DNA of 64,000 nucleotides from Actinopolyspora xinjiangensis (GTDB taxonomy: Bacteria > Actinomycetota > Actinomycetes > Mycobacteriales > Pseudonocardiaceae). Below are positions 5,298 to 14,201 of the stretch, in pieces. The number at the start of each line of letters is the position of its first letter. The first letter of the stretch is position 1. The notes beneath the pieces are model-generated. The model saw only the letters and a program-made list of their open reading frames with translations. It did not search any database and was not told the origin of the DNA. The stretch spans positions 1-64,000 of the forward strand of contig NZ_FNJR01000006.1 of assembly GCF_900104475.1 (NCBI RefSeq). Direction: 5' to 3'. Both the position numbers and the translations under genes were made by a program.

Positions 5298-6086
5298 TCA
5301 CGCCGCCCGGTCGTCGGCGTAGTAGCGCTGCCACACGCGATCGAACAGGAAGCGGTGCCGTTCGGTGTACACCGCGACCGGACGCAACGCGCCGTTGACG
5401 AAACGATCCGCGGTGCCCGGTTCCTCCCCGTAGGTCTCCCGGAACAGGGCTTTGAGTCGAGTGCCGAACATCGTCGACATCGACCGCAGCGCAGCCCCGG
5501 TTATCCCTCGCTCTTCGAGGTATTCGCCCACGGTCAGCGGGCGCTCGTTCGGGTCGACCTCCGGTTCCTCGCCGAGAGCGCGGGCGGCCACGTGGCGGCC
5601 CTTGGCGTCGAGCCACGACTGGTCGACCACGCCGGACAGGGCGCTGAGCACGCGGGCCTGCCCCTCGGCGCGGGAGACGATCGTGGCGAGTTGGTCCTCG
5701 GTGGCCCGCGGGTTGATCGCGCCGCCCTCGGTGAAGTACTGCTCCAGCACGTCGGCGACCTCGACCTGATACTGCTCAAGCTTCGGACGTACCTGGTCGG
5801 CGACCTTGGCCGGGTTGATCGTGGCGAGCCACATCAAGACCGTGCGCGTATCACCGAAGGCCGTTTCGCGAGACTGGCTATCCCCCGGAAGCTGGATAGT
5901 CATGTTGACGGTGCAGGCCCAATGAGCAGCGGAAAGCTTGCGGTGCTGCGTGTACCAGTCAAGTCCGAGGTTGTCGGCGATGCGCTTGAGCGCGACCATC
6001 GGCTTTCCGTCGCGCTCGGTCGCGATCAGGTCGTCGCCGTGGAAGGGGATGTGGACAAGCTGGCGAGACGGGGTAGACTCGGTCAT
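5298..6086 (-). CDS. Phage antirepressor (P22 AR N-terminal domain)
   Basis: A 262-residue protein. The N-terminus RQLVHIPFHGDDLIATERDG followed by KPMVALKRIADNLGLDWYTQ is characteristic of the phage antirepressor N-terminal domain (P22_AR_N family); residues 180-262 form a second helical domain. Such proteins bind or inactivate phage repressors and favour lytic growth. It is separated from the repressor (37620) in the integrated map, but in the circular phage the two are about 8 kb apart. A GGAG lies 13 bases before the ATG at 6086. A predicted antisense RNA covers the start codon and leader (6086-6214). Confidence 0.82.
   Translation of the reverse strand: MTESTPSRQLVHIPFHGDDLIATERDGKPMVALKRIADNLGLDWYTQHRKLSAAHWACTVNMTIQLPGDSQSRETAFGDTRTVLMWLATINPAKVADQVRPKLEQYQVEVADVLEQYFTEGGAINPRATEDQLATIVSRAEGQARVLSALSGVVDQSWLDAKGRHVAARALGEEPEVDPNERPLTVGEYLEERGITGAALRSMSTMFGTRLKALFRETYGEEPGTADRFVNGALRPVAVYTERHRFLFDRVWQRYYADDRAA
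6052..6079 (+). promoter_or_regulatory. Plus-strand promoter inside antirepressor 5' end
   Basis: TGGACA (6052-6057, five of six to TTGACA), 16 bp, then TAGACT (6074-6079). It lies within the antirepressor coding region and points out of it, so the expected start is near 6086, opposite the antirepressor start codon. Confidence 0.55.
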
Positions 6087-6214
6087 TACCGACCAGGTCT
6101 CCTTTCAACGAATCGCTGGTTGGTCTGCCCCCGGATGCGGTTACATCGCGGGGGCCTATCTATGAGCACGGGCGGCCGGGGCAGGGTGAGAGCTCCCCGG
6201 CCGCCGCTCTTTTT
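6086..6214 (+). ncRNA. Predicted antisense RNA to antirepressor leader
   Basis: A promoter (6052-6079) and a strong rho-independent terminator delimit about 130 nt on the plus strand. The terminator stem is GGCGGCCGGGG (6171-6181) with CCCCGGCCGCC (6195-6205), followed by GCTCTTTTT. The RNA would be complementary to the antirepressor start codon, its GGAG and about 120 nt of leader, and contains a second hairpin, GCCCCCG / CGGGGGC (6127-6155). No open frame of note is present. This matches the logic of the P22 sar RNA, which represses antirepressor synthesis by pairing near its start. Confidence 0.5.
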
Positions 6215-6458
6215 GTAGACCATCACCGTGAGGCGAGGTGCGCCCAGTCTATCGCACCCGATCACGCTCGATCCAACCTAGACACAACATATTCACTGCG
6301 CACATACCTATAGGTAAGTACATCTAGTGGTGCGGGGTTGGTGAGTCGCTCCTAGCGCGGACTAGCCGCTACTAGCGTCGACTAGCGCGATTTGTAGAGA
6401 GTGCATAAACGGCCGTCGAGACGGGCCGGAGTCCGCGAGTACGTCGGAGTGAGAGAGA
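6215..6458. other. AT-rich intergenic region with palindrome
   Basis: No gene is seen. The stretch contains the lowest-GC patch nearby (about 6285-6325), a perfect palindrome ACCTATAGGT at 6307-6316 and the phased iterons at 6352-6387. It presumably holds the leftward promoter of the antirepressor gene and the end of the late operon. Confidence 0.5.
6352..6387. repeat. CTAGCG iterons at exact 10-bp spacing
   Basis: CTAGCG, CTAGCC, CTAGCG and CTAGCG begin at 6352, 6362, 6372 and 6382, on the same face of the helix. They lie 70 bp beyond the end of the endolysin gene. Candidate roles are a protein-binding array for control of the antirepressor or late region, or a replication or packaging site; none is proven. 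Confidence 0.55.
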
Positions 6459-7427
6459 TCACTCGGAATCCGGCGCGAGCCTGTTCGCGAGCTCGTCGAG
6501 GAGTGCCTCGGCGGAGACGCTCGCCGGTACGTGCTCGGCCAACACGTCCCGGAGGGTTGGCCGGAGCGTGCCGTTCGGCCCGAGCTCCTCGCGCACGACG
6601 TCGCGGATGGAGTCCCGATCGAGTCCGCGCCCGGCGTAGGTGTGCCGGTCGATGTAGCGCACGTAGTCCAACATCGTGAAGGACTTCTCGGGGTTCACCA
6701 GCGATTCCCAGCCGGGGTACTCGCCGGGGGTCTCGCTGCCGGTGAGCTCCTTGAGGATGCCGAACAGGGCCGCTCGTTCGTCGTCGCGCATGTCTGCCTC
6801 CTGGGTCGTGTTGCCGCCGAGGAGCTCGGCGAGGTCGTGTCTGTCGCTGCGGTACGCGTTGGCGTCCACCGGGGTCGAGCCGGCGATCGTGGCCGACGAG
6901 GTGAACTGGAGGACGGCCACGGCGTTTCCGCCGTAGTCCGACCAGAAGTGCCCGGGCACCCGCTGGTAGATCTCGCTGGCGTACCCGCCGTTGGTGTCCG
7001 GGTAGCGCGACTTCCACAGCGGGGGGAAGTCCGACAGGTCCGGGCGGCCGAGCTCGCGCCAGTACCACTCGGGCAGGTAGAGCAGCGGGGTGCGGTAGCC
7101 CCTCCGGTGTAGCGCCTTCATGACCTCCCGCGCCAGGGACACGCCCCCGCCGCCGGACTCCACATCCAGGATCACCGGGCAGTCGGCGGGCACCACCGAC
7201 GCGATGTGGTCGGCCTGGGCGTGCGCGTCCACCCCCTCGCGCTGGTAGTGGTAGGCCGCCACCAGGAGGCCGGCGGCGCGGGCGTTCGTGAGGTTCTCGC
7301 GGAACCGCGGGTCGACGAAGCCGGATCCCTCCGTGGCCTTGATGAACACGAACTCGAACGCCTCCGACCGAGCCCGGCGCATGTCGAACGAGCCCTGGTA
7401 GTGCGACACGTCGATTCCGTAGATCAT
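6459..7427 (-). CDS. Endolysin, GH25 muramidase
   Basis: A 322-residue lysozyme of glycoside hydrolase family 25. The N-terminus MIYGIDVSHYQG carries the first catalytic-site Asp (D6), followed by FIKATEGSGFVDPRF and VILDVE (D88, E90), the expected acid pair, in a barrel of about 210 residues. The C-terminal 110 residues are helical (LFGILKELTG, RYIDRHTYAGR, PASVSAEALLDELANRLAP) and probably act in wall binding or oligomerisation. No signal peptide, so it needs a holin. Its start overlaps the end of the upstream holin-like gene by four bases (ATGA). Confidence 0.93.
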   Translation of the reverse strand: MIYGIDVSHYQGSFDMRRARSEAFEFVFIKATEGSGFVDPRFRENLTNARAAGLLVAAYHYQREGVDAHAQADHIASVVPADCPVILDVESGGGGVSLAREVMKALHRRGYRTPLLYLPEWYWRELGRPDLSDFPPLWKSRYPDTNGGYASEIYQRVPGHFWSDYGGNAVAVLQFTSSATIAGSTPVDANAYRSDRHDLAELLGGNTTQEADMRDDERAALFGILKELTGSETPGEYPGWESLVNPEKSFTMLDYVRYIDRHTYAGRGLDRDSIRDVVREELGPNGTLRPTLRDVLAEHVPASVSAEALLDELANRLAPDSE

Positions 7428-7777
7428 GATCCTCCGATCAATGTGCGTGCCAGCGCAGCCGCTGCGCCCGACGCCAGCGCCGAGAGCGCGATCGTGATCC
7501 CGATAGCGGTCCAGATGCGCCGCTCGATCGTGCGGAGACGGGACTCGTGGTCGTTGACGGTCTGCCCGACGCTCTCCTGTTTCGTTTCCAGCGACTCGAC
7601 GGTTTTCTGCAACACCGTCGCGCCCTCGATTTCACGCAGACGCGTCTCGTGATCACCGAACCGGGATGTGAGGTTCTCCAACGAGGAGGCTATTTCGGTG
7701 AGTTTCAGGTGGACCGATTGCAATTCCGTGTACATCTGCGTGGCGCTGATCGTCACGCCGCCGTTGTCGTCGGGCAT
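7424..7777 (-). CDS. Holin-like protein with coiled coil and C-terminal TM
   Basis: A 117-residue protein. Residues 10-80 are a charged coiled coil (LTEIASSLENLTSRFGDHET, with HETRLREIE and HESRLRTIE repeated); residues 88-112 are one hydrophobic helix (IWTAIGITIALSALASGAAA). This is the architecture of XhlA-type haemolysin/holin accessory proteins. Its overlap with the endolysin gene makes a lysis function the best reading. Confidence 0.75.
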   Translation of the reverse strand: MPDDNGGVTISATQMYTELQSVHLKLTEIASSLENLTSRFGDHETRLREIEGATVLQKTVESLETKQESVGQTVNDHESRLRTIERRIWTAIGITIALSALASGAAAALARTLIGGS

Positions 7778-7784
7778 GTTCCCC

Positions 7785-8537
7785 CTAGGTTTGCCGGAGC
7801 CAGCAGCCGCGGACGTGACACCCTACGATTCCAGATCCCGATGTGACCTCGGCGGTGATTTTGATCGTACGCCACTCATAAATCCAGTCGGTCACGTCGA
7901 ACGGTCCGACAGAATAGATCGATACCGCCGAACTGTCCGACCATGTTCCCACCGTGGTCCCATCGATCGTGAGTCGATACGTGATGCTGGGATCGCCGTT
8001 GCCCTGACCCCAGGTTCCGGTGACGTAGATCTGCGGATGCGAGATCGTGGCCTCGGCCTCCCACATCTCCTGCTCGCCGGATATTTCCGAGGAGTCCAGC
8101 GACCAATATCCGATCGGTTTCCCGGTGACATCGTTCGCGGTTGAGCTGATAAACAGCGGATACATCGGGACCGGTATCCACGGTCGGGCGAGACCGAGGC
8201 CAGTAGCCGCGTCGTCGGAGACGATGACGTTTCCCTGAGAGTCGGTGAGTGCGAAATAGTCACGCCCGAACTGCTCGCTCCCGGCTGTATACAGCAGCAG
8301 CGAGCCGCCCTCGCGGCGAATCTCGATAACCTGCCTGCCGTCGTCGTCGGGGCCGACATAGAGAATCTGGTCGCCGTTGTCGTCGATCATTCTCAGGTAC
8401 GAGTCGTTTTTCAGCGTGAGCCCGCCCTGATTGATGGTCGCGGAATTCACTCCGACCTTTTTGCGGACTTCGGCGAGTTCGGATTCGAGTCGTTTCATCC
8501 GAGTCAGCAGATCGTCAGGGTGGTTGACCTGACCCAT
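7785..8537 (-). CDS. Minor tail / tail-fibre-like protein
   Basis: A 250-residue protein with an N-terminal coiled coil (DDLLTRMKRLESELAEVRKK), then GGLTLKNDSYLRMIDDNGDQ with short beta repeats, and a beta-rich C-terminal domain. N-terminal trimerising helix plus beta domains is typical of tail fibre or tip proteins. It ends the tail gene block, just before the lysis genes. A host-receptor role is likely but inferred. Confidence 0.65.
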   Translation of the reverse strand: MGQVNHPDDLLTRMKRLESELAEVRKKVGVNSATINQGGLTLKNDSYLRMIDDNGDQILYVGPDDDGRQVIEIRREGGSLLLYTAGSEQFGRDYFALTDSQGNVIVSDDAATGLGLARPWIPVPMYPLFISSTANDVTGKPIGYWSLDSSEISGEQEMWEAEATISHPQIYVTGTWGQGNGDPSITYRLTIDGTTVGTWSDSSAVSIYSVGPFDVTDWIYEWRTIKITAEVTSGSGIVGCHVRGCWLRQT

Positions 8538-8546
8538 GATTGCCTC

Positions 8547-9680
8547 CTAGTAGATGTCCGGCCCCTCGACGAGCGGGGCCATCGTGAGAACCGTGGTCTC
8601 GCCGCCGCCGTCGTCCGGGGTGATGTCCATGTCCACGATCCGCATCCGGGTGTCCAGGCCACGGCTGTGGAACCGGTCGCGGATGATGACCCTCGCGTCG
8701 TCGCCGGGGTCGTAGGTGCCGGTCTGCGGTGGCAGATCCCCCCGCACCGTCAGCGTGGGCAGCACCACCGGCAGGCGCGCTGCCTGCTGGTCGGCCTCGG
8801 CGTGCTCGGTGAGCACGTCCGAGCTGGTGACCGAGCTGTATCCGGTCTCGGTCTCCAGCAGCGGCCAGCCCCCGGCGTAGCGGGAGGTGTCCTCGGCCAC
8901 GGCGATCGGGGTGCCGGCCTCCAGCCCGTCGCCGACCGCGTAGGAGCGGGTGGACATGCCGGTGCCGTCCGACGGCCAGGTGTAGCTGGTGAGATTGCCG
9001 CCGTACTCGAACACCAGCGGACTCCCGCTCTGTCCGAGGTCGGGTTCGCCGATCAGGAGTCCCCGCGTGATGTCGCCGGAGGAGTCCGAGCCCACGTCGA
9101 ACCGGATGTCGGGGCCGTCGATCACCGAGCTCAGCTGCGACAGCGCCTCGCCCGTGGTTTTCAGGTCGTAGCCGTGATAGGTGCGATCCCTCGTGATCGC
9201 CGACGAGGTGTCGCCGAGTTGGATCCCGATGTCACCGCCCGTGTGCGACTGGGCGAGCGAAACCAGCCGTCTCGCGATCTCGTTCTGGTCGAGCTGCTGA
9301 TATTCGGTTTGCAACCCGGCTACCACATCGGTGTCCGGGTTGGCGGAGATGATCGGCAGAACTTTCCGGTGGTCGAAATAGGACCACCAATCGGCGGCCT
9401 GCAGATTCATCGACTGCGACTCGGAATCGTAGCGGCGGGTCCACAGAATACCGCCCCATTGGGGCTGGTCATCCCGCAGCACGTAGATCGCACGCCGGGC
9501 GGGCGTGGTGAGATCGTAGAAATCCAACCCGCGGGCGGCGAGCCTGTCATCCAATGGCAGTGTCGCCCGGAAATCGCCCGCTTTGTTCAGTCGCCGCGAG
9601 AATCTCACGGATTGCATGGGCAGTTCGGCGAGGATTTCCCCGCCGATGAGTTCGGCGATGATGTAGGACCACACCGCCAT
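8547..9680 (-). CDS. Minor tail protein (ReqiPepy6 Gp37-like)
   Basis: A 377-residue protein beginning MAVWSYIIAELIGGEILAEL with SRRLNKAGDFRATLPLDD, a pattern of actinophage minor tail proteins related to the siphovirus ReqiPepy6 Gp37 family, which act as tail-hub (Tal-like) components. Its ATG overlaps the stop of the upstream tail gene (TGATG). It lies after Dit and a second minor tail gene, the usual place for baseplate hub proteins. Confidence 0.7.
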   Translation of the reverse strand: MAVWSYIIAELIGGEILAELPMQSVRFSRRLNKAGDFRATLPLDDRLAARGLDFYDLTTPARRAIYVLRDDQPQWGGILWTRRYDSESQSMNLQAADWWSYFDHRKVLPIISANPDTDVVAGLQTEYQQLDQNEIARRLVSLAQSHTGGDIGIQLGDTSSAITRDRTYHGYDLKTTGEALSQLSSVIDGPDIRFDVGSDSSGDITRGLLIGEPDLGQSGSPLVFEYGGNLTSYTWPSDGTGMSTRSYAVGDGLEAGTPIAVAEDTSRYAGGWPLLETETGYSSVTSSDVLTEHAEADQQAARLPVVLPTLTVRGDLPPQTGTYDPGDDARVIIRDRFHSRGLDTRMRIVDMDITPDDGGGETTVLTMAPLVEGPDIY

Positions 9681-10918
9681 CAGGGACCCACAAAAGACAA
9701 CGTGACCGTGCAGGACTCCGAAACGGGCTCGGTGGGAATGTCCGAGCCGGAATTCTGGAACAGGTGAATCGCGACGCTGTCCCCGGCGCCGAAACGCCGG
9801 GTGGCGGTCCAGCCGACCGAGCCGGGAGAGCTGCCGGGAAACACCGCGTCGTTGCCGTAGGTGTATCCTAAATTCTGCGCGTCTGCGATGGCTCCCCAGC
9901 GTTCCCCGCCGCCGCTATTTCCGGCATAGCGCACCGACGCGTCGATGCACCAGACACCTGGCACGTTGAAGGTAAAATCGGTGACTCCGAATTGCGTCAC
10001 CTCCGGGCATTCGTTCATCGCGGTATCGAGCTCCATCCGCTCGGTACTGCTACCGGAGCTCACCGTCTGCGCGGTGGTCTGCTGATACCTCGCGAACCCG
10101 TGACCTGCGGCCACGAACTGCACCACGACCCAGGACGAGCCGTTCCACCGGTAGACCGCGCCCTCGTTGAGGGCCTGCACCATCTGGCCCGTGTACGGCG
10201 CGGAGATCGCCGACAGGTCGGACTCGCTGGAGACCACCAGCGGCCCGCCCAGGGCGCGCCACGCCGACCCGGTGTAGCCCTCCATCCACTCGCGGTCCCG
10301 ACGCCACACCGCCATCCCGTCGTGCGGGGAGGCCACGGCGTCGCGCTCGGACGCGTCGGCCACCGGCAGCACCCCGCCGGCGGCCACCGTGGACTCCGGG
10401 GGACGCAGGTCGGTGATGTCGCTGGACTGGATCGACGTGGCCCCGGCGCGCACCACCACCCGTGCCAGCTCGTAGTAATCGGAGGAACCGTCCACGGTCG
10501 GATCCGAGGGAGAGGAGGCCGCGGTGCCGACCACGTGGCGGATGACGAACTGCGAATCACTGTCGCCGTAGGCGAAATCACTCTGTTGGGCCACGATCAG
10601 GTCGTACCTGTCGTTAGTGCTGTCGGCTGGAGTCGAGAGCACGTCGATGTCGATCTGGGTGTCGACGGTCTGGATGTACGGCCCGTTGCCGCGGCTGGAT
10701 TGGGTGACCCGCTGGAGCGGCGAGACGTGGACGAACTCGTCCGGGGTGCTGCTCGCGGTGACCTGCCCCTGCTCGGACGGGTGAGGCAGCCACCCGCTGC
10801 GGGCGTTCGCCACGGTGGTGGTTGTGGTCGCCAGCGCGCCGACCCCGATGCGGGCATCCTCGGTGGTGACGACACCGCTGGGGTCCTCGTAGACGGCCCA
10901 CGAGTTCCGCTCGGCCAT
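9680..10918 (-). CDS. Minor tail protein
   Basis: A 412-residue protein starting MAERNSWAVYEDPSGVVTTE at an ATG with GAGGAG upstream. The N-terminal 150 residues resemble receptor-binding or baseplate proteins (VDTQIDIDVLSTPADSTNDR, YDLIVAQQSDFAYGD); a middle linker (VADASERDAVASPHDGMAVW, then NEGAVYRWNGSSWVV) is common in phage tail-tip proteins; the C-terminal 110 residues look like a beta-sandwich of C1q or fibre-head type. Coupled to the next gene by TGATG. Confidence 0.72.
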   Translation of the reverse strand: MAERNSWAVYEDPSGVVTTEDARIGVGALATTTTTVANARSGWLPHPSEQGQVTASSTPDEFVHVSPLQRVTQSSRGNGPYIQTVDTQIDIDVLSTPADSTNDRYDLIVAQQSDFAYGDSDSQFVIRHVVGTAASSPSDPTVDGSSDYYELARVVVRAGATSIQSSDITDLRPPESTVAAGGVLPVADASERDAVASPHDGMAVWRRDREWMEGYTGSAWRALGGPLVVSSESDLSAISAPYTGQMVQALNEGAVYRWNGSSWVVVQFVAAGHGFARYQQTTAQTVSSGSSTERMELDTAMNECPEVTQFGVTDFTFNVPGVWCIDASVRYAGNSGGGERWGAIADAQNLGYTYGNDAVFPGSSPGSVGWTATRRFGAGDSVAIHLFQNSGSDIPTEPVSESCTVTLSFVGP

Positions 10919-10929
10919 GAGTGTCTCCT

Positions 10930-11814
10930 CTACAGGTCGGTGTGGTTCCAGCTGGCTGTCAGGAGCGCGTCGGGCTCGTACTGCCCGCCCCGGAACTGGA
11001 TCTCGTGCGTGCTGCCCGGCGGGATCGAAAACCACTGGCGCGTGGACAGCTCCGCATTTCGGGAGACCGACGTGCCGGACACCCGCACCGTCCGTAGCTG
11101 CGTGTCGATCTCGATCGACTGGTCGTCCGGCACGGAGTAGTCCGCGGCGAACGCCAGCCGGTCGCCGGTGGTGGCGTTGACGATCTGCGGCTCGGCCACC
11201 GGGCCGCGGATCACGAACGTCGGCCAGGCGTGCGCACCGCCGTCGTTGCTGATGTACAGCGACCCGCCGGAAGCGGGCTGACCGAAGTCGAGCGTCTGCC
11301 CCAGCGGGAAAATGAGCCCTTCGCCGCTGGGTTGCGAGAGTCCGGTGAACCGCTGCTCGCTCGGCACCCGCAGTTTGCGCGGATCCGAGGCGGCCCACTG
11401 GATCGCACCCTCGGTCAGTCCATAGTGGTACGACACCGGGGTCGGGATCGACCGGCGGACACACCGCGCCATGACCTGCGACGTGATGCCGTCCCAGGTC
11501 ACCACGAGCGGCTCCTCGGCGGGTTCCTCCGATGGGGCGGTGATGCGCTGGAGTTCGGCCACAGCGTAGCGGAACTCTTGCTCGTCACCCGCCAGGGAAA
11601 ACGTCATGGTGACGATTCTTTGATCCGCCAGCACCCGGCCGGGACGGGCACCGTGCCGACCGTCCAGCGCGCTGTTGCCATTGCGCATGTCCGGCAGGTC
11701 GATCCATCCCTCCAGCTCGACCAGCCCGAACAGCGTGTCCACCCCGAGCAGCGTGTCGCGCCACGAGAGCTGCCCGTGCGTGGTGGGCAGGGTGGCCGCC
11801 AGTGCCTGCGTCAT
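10930..11814 (-). CDS. Distal tail protein (Dit-like)
   Basis: A 294-residue protein read from the ATG at 11814 that overlaps the tape-measure stop (TGATG); an upstream in-frame start at 11838 is less likely. The N-terminal half (SWRDTLLGVDTLFGLVELEG, TMTFSLAGDEQEF) matches the siphovirus Dit/RIFT-related fold and the C-terminal half a galectin-like domain. Dit joins the tail tube to the tip and hub proteins. Position directly after the tape measure supports this. Confidence 0.78.
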   Translation of the reverse strand: MTQALAATLPTTHGQLSWRDTLLGVDTLFGLVELEGWIDLPDMRNGNSALDGRHGARPGRVLADQRIVTMTFSLAGDEQEFRYAVAELQRITAPSEEPAEEPLVVTWDGITSQVMARCVRRSIPTPVSYHYGLTEGAIQWAASDPRKLRVPSEQRFTGLSQPSGEGLIFPLGQTLDFGQPASGGSLYISNDGGAHAWPTFVIRGPVAEPQIVNATTGDRLAFAADYSVPDDQSIEIDTQLRTVRVSGTSVSRNAELSTRQWFSIPPGSTHEIQFRGGQYEPDALLTASWNHTDL

Positions 11815-14201
11815 CAGCCACCCCCTCGCATCTGCCAATCCAGCTCGCGGGCGATCTCGCCCGGAGACTGCTCCGGCGTGGCGTACATGGCCTCGATGTG
11901 CACCGTCGCCCGCTCCCGAGCTCCGCGGGGTTGCTGCGACGAGTTGCGCATGTCCTCGGTGTGCCGGTTGGGGATCACCTGCGCGGGGGCGGAGGTGTAG
12001 AGCAGCTCCGGGCCGTTCTCACCCACGAGGGTGGGCCGCCGGGACGTGACCACACCGCCGTGAGCACGTGTCGCCGTGCCCCGACCGGGGTAGTACGCCC
12101 CGAGATCCGTCATGATCGGCTCGACCGTGAGCGTCGTCGAGTGGTAGTCCGGGATGCTGTTCACCGCATCGCGCACCGAGTTCGCCTGGCTGATCGCCTC
12201 CCACGACCCCGGCGTACGAATGCCGGTCAGCACCTCGGACGGAATGCCGAAAAACTTGTTCGTCAGCCGTTGCACCTCGTCGGCAGTGAACCCCGCGGAA
12301 CGCATGGTCTGTCGGAACTGCGCACGCTGCTGGGACATCTTCTCCCGAGCGATCGCGGCGGCCTCCTCCTGCGTTTTGTTCTGCCGCCGCGCCGTGTCGT
12401 AGGCAGTCTGACCCAGCCGCTGATATGCCTTGCCCTGCTCTTCAAGGTTCTGCCAGAGATCCCACCCCTGGGCAGTCGTCCTGTCGATCGCGCCGGAGGC
12501 AGTCAGCAGCTCGTTGCGCCAATTCCCCGCGCCGACGCCCGCCGAATCCAGCGACGTGCGCAGCTGACGCAATTGCTCGTGATACTCACCGGTGGCTTCT
12601 TCCAGGCTGAGCTCGACGCCGAACAACTGCCGCCACGCTGTGGTCAGCGCGTCCGCACGGTCGGCGGTGGCAGCAGTGGAGTTCTTGAGGGTCTGCATCG
12701 CCTGATCGAGCCGCTCCGCGCCAGGAACCGCCCCGATCATCTGCTCACCCGTCGATTGCACCGCTTCGGCTTCCTGCTGAAAGTCCTTCGATGCGCCTTG
12801 GACGGTGTTACGCAGCGGATCGAGAGCGTCCTTGGCTCTCAAAGCGGCACGCGCCGAGGCGTTGTAGGACACCTCGCGCCGAAAGTTGTTCTGCGTGACA
12901 GACTTCCCAGCCTCGATCTGCCGGTCTAGAGCCTGGGTGACCTGCTCCAGCGCTGGACCACCATTGGTCAGCGCGGACACGTAATCCCGCTGCGACACAG
13001 TGGTGTCGTCGATCGAATCCTTGACGGCCTGGTACTGCTCGGACTGCACCAAGGCACGCTGCGCGGCCTCGTCGAACTCCCCGCCGGACTCCCGAAGCGC
13101 GCCCGCGAGATCGCGCTGGTCCTGCGCGGATTCCTGGCTACTCGCACCGAACGCCGCCAGCGCCGCCGTAGCCCCAGCGATCGCCAGCCCCCAGGGCCCG
13201 CCCAGGAGTCCCATCACGCCACGGGAAACGATGCTCAATCGTCCGAATCCGCGCCTGCCAGAGAGGTCGGTGACACGATCCTGAACGTTCGCGATCTGTG
13301 AGGCGACGCCCGAGAAAATCCCGCGCACGCCCCGGACCGTCCGCATGGCCGCCGCCAGGGACAGCCACGTTCCGACCATCGGACCCAGCACGCCCGACAG
13401 GGGTTCGACCACAGCGAGCACGCCGTCGAGCACGTCCAACGTCACACCGAGCGAGCTGGACAGCACCGGAAGCGCGTCGCCGGACAGGTCGCCCACCACG
13501 CTCGTCATCCGGGTGACGGTCTCCGCGACCTGGTCGCCGTGCTCAGCCCACAGCCCCGTCAGGTCGGTGAGGATCCCGCCGAGTTCCGGCAGCGTGCCGC
13601 GCACCAGTGAGCCGATGTGCTCGATACCCTGCCCGGCCTCGACGGAGCCCGTGGACACGACCTCGAAGAACTCGCCGATGCCCGTGCCCGCGTCGGAGGC
13701 TGCGGTGGCGAGACCGTCCATCACGGGCTGTGCCCGCTCGATGCTGGTGACCATGCCGGGCATCGCGTTCGTGGCGAAATCAACCACGCCGTCCGTCAGC
13801 GTCTCGACGTGCGGAGCGCTGGCCTCGAACGCGTCGCGGAGCTGGGGACGCAGCGACTGATACGCCGCACCGATCTGATCCGCGGCACCGACGAGTGCGT
13901 CGGCCATCGGCTCGGCATCGGCCGCGACGCCGTCCTGGATCGTGCTCGACAGCGAACGGAACGAGTCCTGGACCTCCTCGTTCGAGGACACGGCCGCCGC
14001 GCCCATCGCGGTGAACGCCACCGGGAGCGCGGCCACCGAACCCGCTACGGCTGTGGCCGCTGCTGCCGAACCCGCCTCGATACCGCCCAGCGCGATCTGG
14101 GCTCTACGGCCCATCTTGTCCATCGATTTGCCCACACGATCAAACGTGCGGGAGGCTTCATCGCGGCCCAGAACAGTGAAAACGAGATCCCGCGTAGGCA
14201 T
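11814..14201 (-). CDS. Tail tape measure protein
   Basis: A 795-residue protein that sets tail length. It starts MPTRDLVFTVLGRDEASRTF, the usual opening of actinophage tape measures, is mostly alpha-helical and coiled-coil, and has hydrophobic segments around residues 60-85 and 330-360 (GVMGLLGGPWGLAIAGATAA) that may enter the host membrane at DNA injection. It follows the frameshifted chaperone gene directly, the classical order. At 795 residues it predicts a fairly short tail, roughly 0.12 micrometres at 1.5 angstrom per residue. Confidence 0.9.
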   Translation of the reverse strand: MPTRDLVFTVLGRDEASRTFDRVGKSMDKMGRRAQIALGGIEAGSAAAATAVAGSVAALPVAFTAMGAAAVSSNEEVQDSFRSLSSTIQDGVAADAEPMADALVGAADQIGAAYQSLRPQLRDAFEASAPHVETLTDGVVDFATNAMPGMVTSIERAQPVMDGLATAASDAGTGIGEFFEVVSTGSVEAGQGIEHIGSLVRGTLPELGGILTDLTGLWAEHGDQVAETVTRMTSVVGDLSGDALPVLSSSLGVTLDVLDGVLAVVEPLSGVLGPMVGTWLSLAAAMRTVRGVRGIFSGVASQIANVQDRVTDLSGRRGFGRLSIVSRGVMGLLGGPWGLAIAGATAALAAFGASSQESAQDQRDLAGALRESGGEFDEAAQRALVQSEQYQAVKDSIDDTTVSQRDYVSALTNGGPALEQVTQALDRQIEAGKSVTQNNFRREVSYNASARAALRAKDALDPLRNTVQGASKDFQQEAEAVQSTGEQMIGAVPGAERLDQAMQTLKNSTAATADRADALTTAWRQLFGVELSLEEATGEYHEQLRQLRTSLDSAGVGAGNWRNELLTASGAIDRTTAQGWDLWQNLEEQGKAYQRLGQTAYDTARRQNKTQEEAAAIAREKMSQQRAQFRQTMRSAGFTADEVQRLTNKFFGIPSEVLTGIRTPGSWEAISQANSVRDAVNSIPDYHSTTLTVEPIMTDLGAYYPGRGTATRAHGGVVTSRRPTLVGENGPELLYTSAPAQVIPNRHTEDMRNSSQQPRGARERATVHIEAMYATPEQSPGEIARELDWQMRGGG

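Noticed and set aside
6352-6387. The iterons as the phage cos or pac site
   Set aside because: They lie about 18 kb from terS on the integrated map, and no cohesive-end-like feature is visible; packaging sites are usually next to the small terminase gene.
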